Below, one piece after another: positions 61,305 to 64,000 of a DNA stretch of 64,000 nucleotides; the stretch's first letter is position 1; each line of letters opens with the position of its first letter. The notes beneath the pieces were generated by a model. It had not been told where the DNA came from and did not search any database. It saw nothing but the letters and a program-made list of their open reading frames with translations. This stretch comes from Clostridiales bacterium. GTDB taxonomy: Bacteria > Bacillota > Clostridia > Christensenellales > CAG-314. The position numbers and the translations under genes were made by a program. The stretch lies in contig JAFLVK010000001.1 of assembly GCA_022508345.1 (NCBI GenBank), forward strand, positions 228,371 to 292,370, read 5' to 3'.

Positions 61305-63941
61305 ATGAACTACTATCAACTGAGCGTTGAGGAAACGCTCGCACAAACACAATCTGACGCTAGCGGCTTGAGCGAACAGCAAGCTAATTCAAGGCTATTG
61401 CAAAACGGCAAAAACATGCTTGCAACCCCCAAAAAACAAAACCTTGCCGTGCGATTTTTAAAGCAGCTAGCCGACCCCATGATTATCATTTTGCTTGTTG
61501 CTGCGCTTGTTAGCCTGGTGCTGACAATTGTCAACAACTCGAACCCAAGTAACGAACGGGAATCGTATGCCGACGTGATTATCATCACCGTTGTGGTACT
61601 GCTAAACGCCACGCTGGGAGTTGTCCAAGAAAGCAAGGCGGAAAACGCAATAAAGGCGCTGCAATCAATGACCGTTAGCAAGTGCAAGGTGCTACGCGAC
61701 AAAGTGGTTTACGTAGACAGCCAGGACATCGTAACGGGGGACGTTGTGTTGCTGGAGGCGGGCGACAGCGTTCCTGCCGACTGTAGGATAATTGAAGTAG
61801 CAAGCCTCAAGGTTGAGGAATCGGCACTGACAGGGGAAAGCGTACCTGTAGACAAATTCGCCAACGCAATTGACAAAGACGTTGCCCTGGGTGACAGAAA
61901 AAACATGCTGTACATGGGCAGCACCGTTGCATACGGCAGGGCAAAGGCTGTTGTTGTAGCTACAGGCGCACACACCGAAATGGGCAAGATTGCCAATGCG
62001 CTTGCCGTAGCCCGCGACGAACGTACGCCGTTGCAAATCAAGATGGCTCAGCTGAGCAGGGTACTCACCTATGTGGTAATTGGAATATCGGTATTTATAT
62101 TTCTGTTCAAGCTGTTGATGAGCTACATCGACGGCACGGGCTTTGCCGTTGGCGTTGTAATGGACAGCCTGCTTGTTGCAATTGGGCTGGCTGTTGCTGC
62201 TATTCCCGAGGGCTTGGCTACGGTTGTTACAATTGTGCTGTCCATTGGCGTTACCAACATGAGCAAAAAAAATGCCGTTATCCGCAAGATGACCGCAGTT
62301 GAAACATTGGGGTGCGCAGAAATCATTTGCTCGGACAAAACGGGTACGCTCACGCAAAACAAAATGACGGTTGTCGATTTTTACGCCAGCGACAAGGCTC
62401 TGCTTGCAAAGGCCATGGCTTTGTGCACCGACGCAAGTGTAACGGACGGAGCTGCTGTTGGCGAACCCACCGAATGCGCGTTGGTCAACTTTGCGCTGAG
62501 CATGGGGTTGAATAAAGACAGTTTGCAGCAGCAATCGCCCCGCGTTGCCGAAGCGCCCTTCGACAGTTTGCGCAAGATGATGAGCACACTGCACCGCAAC
62601 GCAGAGGGCGTTGTTCAGTACACCAAGGGCGCCCCAGACGAAATACTCAAGCACTGTACGCACGTCCACGTTGACGGCAAAACGGTACCGCTAACACAGC
62701 AGGCAGCAAATAAAATTTTGACGGAAAACAAACGCATGGCAGACAACGCTTTGCGTGTGCTTGCAGTAGCCTACAAAACCTACACCACGCTTCCAGACGA
62801 CATATCGGCGGAAAATATTGAAATGGGGTTGGTTTTCGTCGGTTTGTGCGGAATGATAGACCCCGTTCGAGCTGAAGTACAGTTGGCAATCGAACGGTGC
62901 AAGCAGGCAGGTATTCGCCCAATAATGATAACGGGCGACCACATAGACACCGCCGTAGCCATTGCGTTACAGCTTGGCATTATCACAGACAAAAGCCAGG
63001 CAACACTTGGCTCAGTGCTGGACGGCATGAGCGACAGTGAGCTTGCAAGCTGCATAGAGCAGTACTCGGTGTATGCGCGCGTGCAGCCCGAACACAAGGT
63101 GCGCATTGTAAACGCGTGGAAAATGAAAGGCAAGGTGTGCGCCATGACGGGAGACGGCGTAAACGACGCACCCTCTATCAAAAGCGCGGACATCGGCGTG
63201 GGGATGGGCATTACGGGCACCGACGTAACAAAGAACACCGCCGACATGATTTTAGCCGACGACAACTTTGCCACAATTGTAACGGCTGTGGGCGAGGGGC
63301 GGCGTATCTACGACAACATACGCAAGGCGATACAGTTTTTGCTGTCCAGCAACCTTGCCGAGGTGCTTGCGGTGTTTGTCGCAACCCTGTGCGGCATTGT
63401 ACTGTTGAAGCCGGCGCATCTGCTTTGGATAAACCTCATCACCGACACTTTCCCTGCCCTTGCACTTGGGGTGGAAAAGGCGGAAAACGACGTAATGACA
63501 CGCCCGCCCCGCAAAAAGCACGAGGGCATATTCAGTGGCGGACTGGGAGTAAACGTCATTGTTCACGGGGTGCTGATTGCAGGTATAACATTAGCCGCCT
63601 ACTTTGTGGGAAGCCACCTGGACGGCAACGGCTTGCAAAGCGAACAGGGCATGACAATGGCGTTTGTAACTATCAGTATGACGGAAATATTCCACGCCTA
63701 CAACGCGCGCAGCATGAACCGGAGTCTTTTGCGCCTAAATTCACACAACAAGCTGCTGTGGGTGGCAACGGTCTTTTCCCTTGCGCTCACCACTGCCGTT
63801 GTTTACATTCCCGGGCTGAACACCGCTTTCGGTTTTGTAGCAATCACCGCCACGCAGTACTTCATATCCCTTGCGCTGGCATTTGCAGTAATACCGCTTG
63901 TCGAATTACAAAAACTGATAATTAACACCCTACGCAAATAA
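61305..63941 (+). CDS. P-type calcium-transporting ATPase (P2A/SERCA-like)
   Basis: 878 residues. It expels Ca2+ (or another divalent cation) using ATP. The actuator loop VEESALTGESVPVDK near 167, phosphorylation site ICSDKTGTLTQNKMTVVDF near 343, nucleotide-binding KGAPDEILKHC near 443 and hinge TGDGVNDAPSIKSADIGVGMG near 615 are complete. Ion site residues: AAIPEGLATVVTIVLSIG in helix M4 and WINLITDTFPALALGVE in M6, the P-E-G and N-x-x-T-D patterns of bacterial SERCA-like pumps. The protein ends with several hydrophobic helices. A possible terminator follows at the window edge. Confidence 0.92.
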   Translation: MNYYQLSVEETLAQTQSDASGLSEQQANSRLLQNGKNMLATPKKQNLAVRFLKQLADPMIIILLVAALVSLVLTIVNNSNPSNERESYADVIIITVVVLLNATLGVVQESKAENAIKALQSMTVSKCKVLRDKVVYVDSQDIVTGDVVLLEAGDSVPADCRIIEVASLKVEESALTGESVPVDKFANAIDKDVALGDRKNMLYMGSTVAYGRAKAVVVATGAHTEMGKIANALAVARDERTPLQIKMAQLSRVLTYVVIGISVFIFLFKLLMSYIDGTGFAVGVVMDSLLVAIGLAVAAIPEGLATVVTIVLSIGVTNMSKKNAVIRKMTAVETLGCAEIICSDKTGTLTQNKMTVVDFYASDKALLAKAMALCTDASVTDGAAVGEPTECALVNFALSMGLNKDSLQQQSPRVAEAPFDSLRKMMSTLHRNAEGVVQYTKGAPDEILKHCTHVHVDGKTVPLTQQAANKILTENKRMADNALRVLAVAYKTYTTLPDDISAENIEMGLVFVGLCGMIDPVRAEVQLAIERCKQAGIRPIMITGDHIDTAVAIALQLGIITDKSQATLGSVLDGMSDSELASCIEQYSVYARVQPEHKVRIVNAWKMKGKVCAMTGDGVNDAPSIKSADIGVGMGITGTDVTKNTADMILADDNFATIVTAVGEGRRIYDNIRKAIQFLLSSNLAEVLAVFVATLCGIVLLKPAHLLWINLITDTFPALALGVEKAENDVMTRPPRKKHEGIFSGGLGVNVIVHGVLIAGITLAAYFVGSHLDGNGLQSEQGMTMAFVTISMTEIFHAYNARSMNRSLLRLNSHNKLLWVATVFSLALTTAVVYIPGLNTAFGFVAITATQYFISLALAFAVIPLVELQKLIINTLRK

Positions 63942-63955
63942 ATGCTCCTCTGCAT

Positions 63956-64000
63956 AAATCCACCTCATATCCACAAACTTAGGGTATGGGGTGGATTTTT
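63956..64000 (+). terminator. Possible terminator of the ATPase gene, cut by window edge
   Basis: AAATCCACC near 63956 can pair with GGTGGATTTTT at 63990-64000, with a 24-base loop; the T run meets the end of the window, so length is unknown. Confidence 0.5.

Noticed and set aside
61692-62669. Minus-strand 325-residue ORF
   Set aside because: Antisense of the P-type ATPase gene, whose catalytic motifs are complete.

Overview
The window reads as a chromosomal segment of a spore-forming, Gram-positive-type (Firmicutes/Clostridia) bacterium, probably an uncultured gut clostridium. Evidence: an adjacent spoIIGA-sigE pair, a SpoIIQ-like M23 protein, a long SRP RNA of the Bacillus type, a T-box-like leader before ileS, a four-cysteine L33, SpoIIGA/LemA/DUF896/DUF1540 families, and strong AGGAGG ribosome binding sites. 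Many sigma-A-type promoters with 17-nt spacers can be read directly. The genus cannot be fixed from the sequence.

Layout. 1-5.9 kb: a leftward two-gene operon of a PLD-nuclease/SNF2-helicase protein and an Eco57I-like adenine methylase that runs off the left edge (this methylase is missing from the ORF track); probably a defence or restriction-modification island. 5.9-7.5 kb: a gene-poor stretch with two inverted, oriT-like sites, an integrase-like remnant and a small relaxosome-type gene, so likely the remains of a mobilisable element. 7.6-16 kb: a flavoprotein, tRNA-Gln, a GNAT enzyme, uridine kinase plus tyrosine phosphatase, the GGGtGRT/iron-sulfur scaffold pair, a secreted surface protein and an MntP-like exporter. 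16-21.2 kb: ileS with a T-box-like leader, an rRNA methyltransferase and a pseudouridine synthase in one operon. 21.4-27.2 kb: a small HTH regulator, a glutamate-type symporter overlapping a PlsC-zinc ribbon acyltransferase, and a LemA operon.

27.3-33.5 kb: SRP RNA, an NYN-LOTUS protein, sporulation genes (sigE, spoIIGA, spoIIQ and an unknown membrane-anchored protein), prs, a DUF1540 protein too short for the ORF track, and rplI. Two copies of a palindromic repeat lie here; in both cases it supplies the stop codon of the neighbouring gene. 33.7-36.9 kb: a GNAT-like protein, a DUF819 membrane protein and a divergent HTH pair with three evenly spaced operators. 37-40.5 kb: the classic rpmG-secE-nusG-rplK-rplA-rplJ-rplL cluster with an L10 leader attenuator and a consensus promoter.

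40.6-53.7 kb: a membrane protein, cytidine deaminase, a giant 2365-residue anchored exported protein made of about nine ~190-residue repeats, a lipoprotein, an anchored endonuclease I with Ig-like domains, and an OmpR-type two-component system. 53.7-64 kb: L-serine dehydratase, an FGGY kinase, a PH-domain membrane protein, a MATE exporter, a P-loop kinase, a MarR regulator, an internally duplicated YcxB-like membrane protein and a P-type calcium ATPase. No CRISPR array, rRNA operon or intact transposase was seen.
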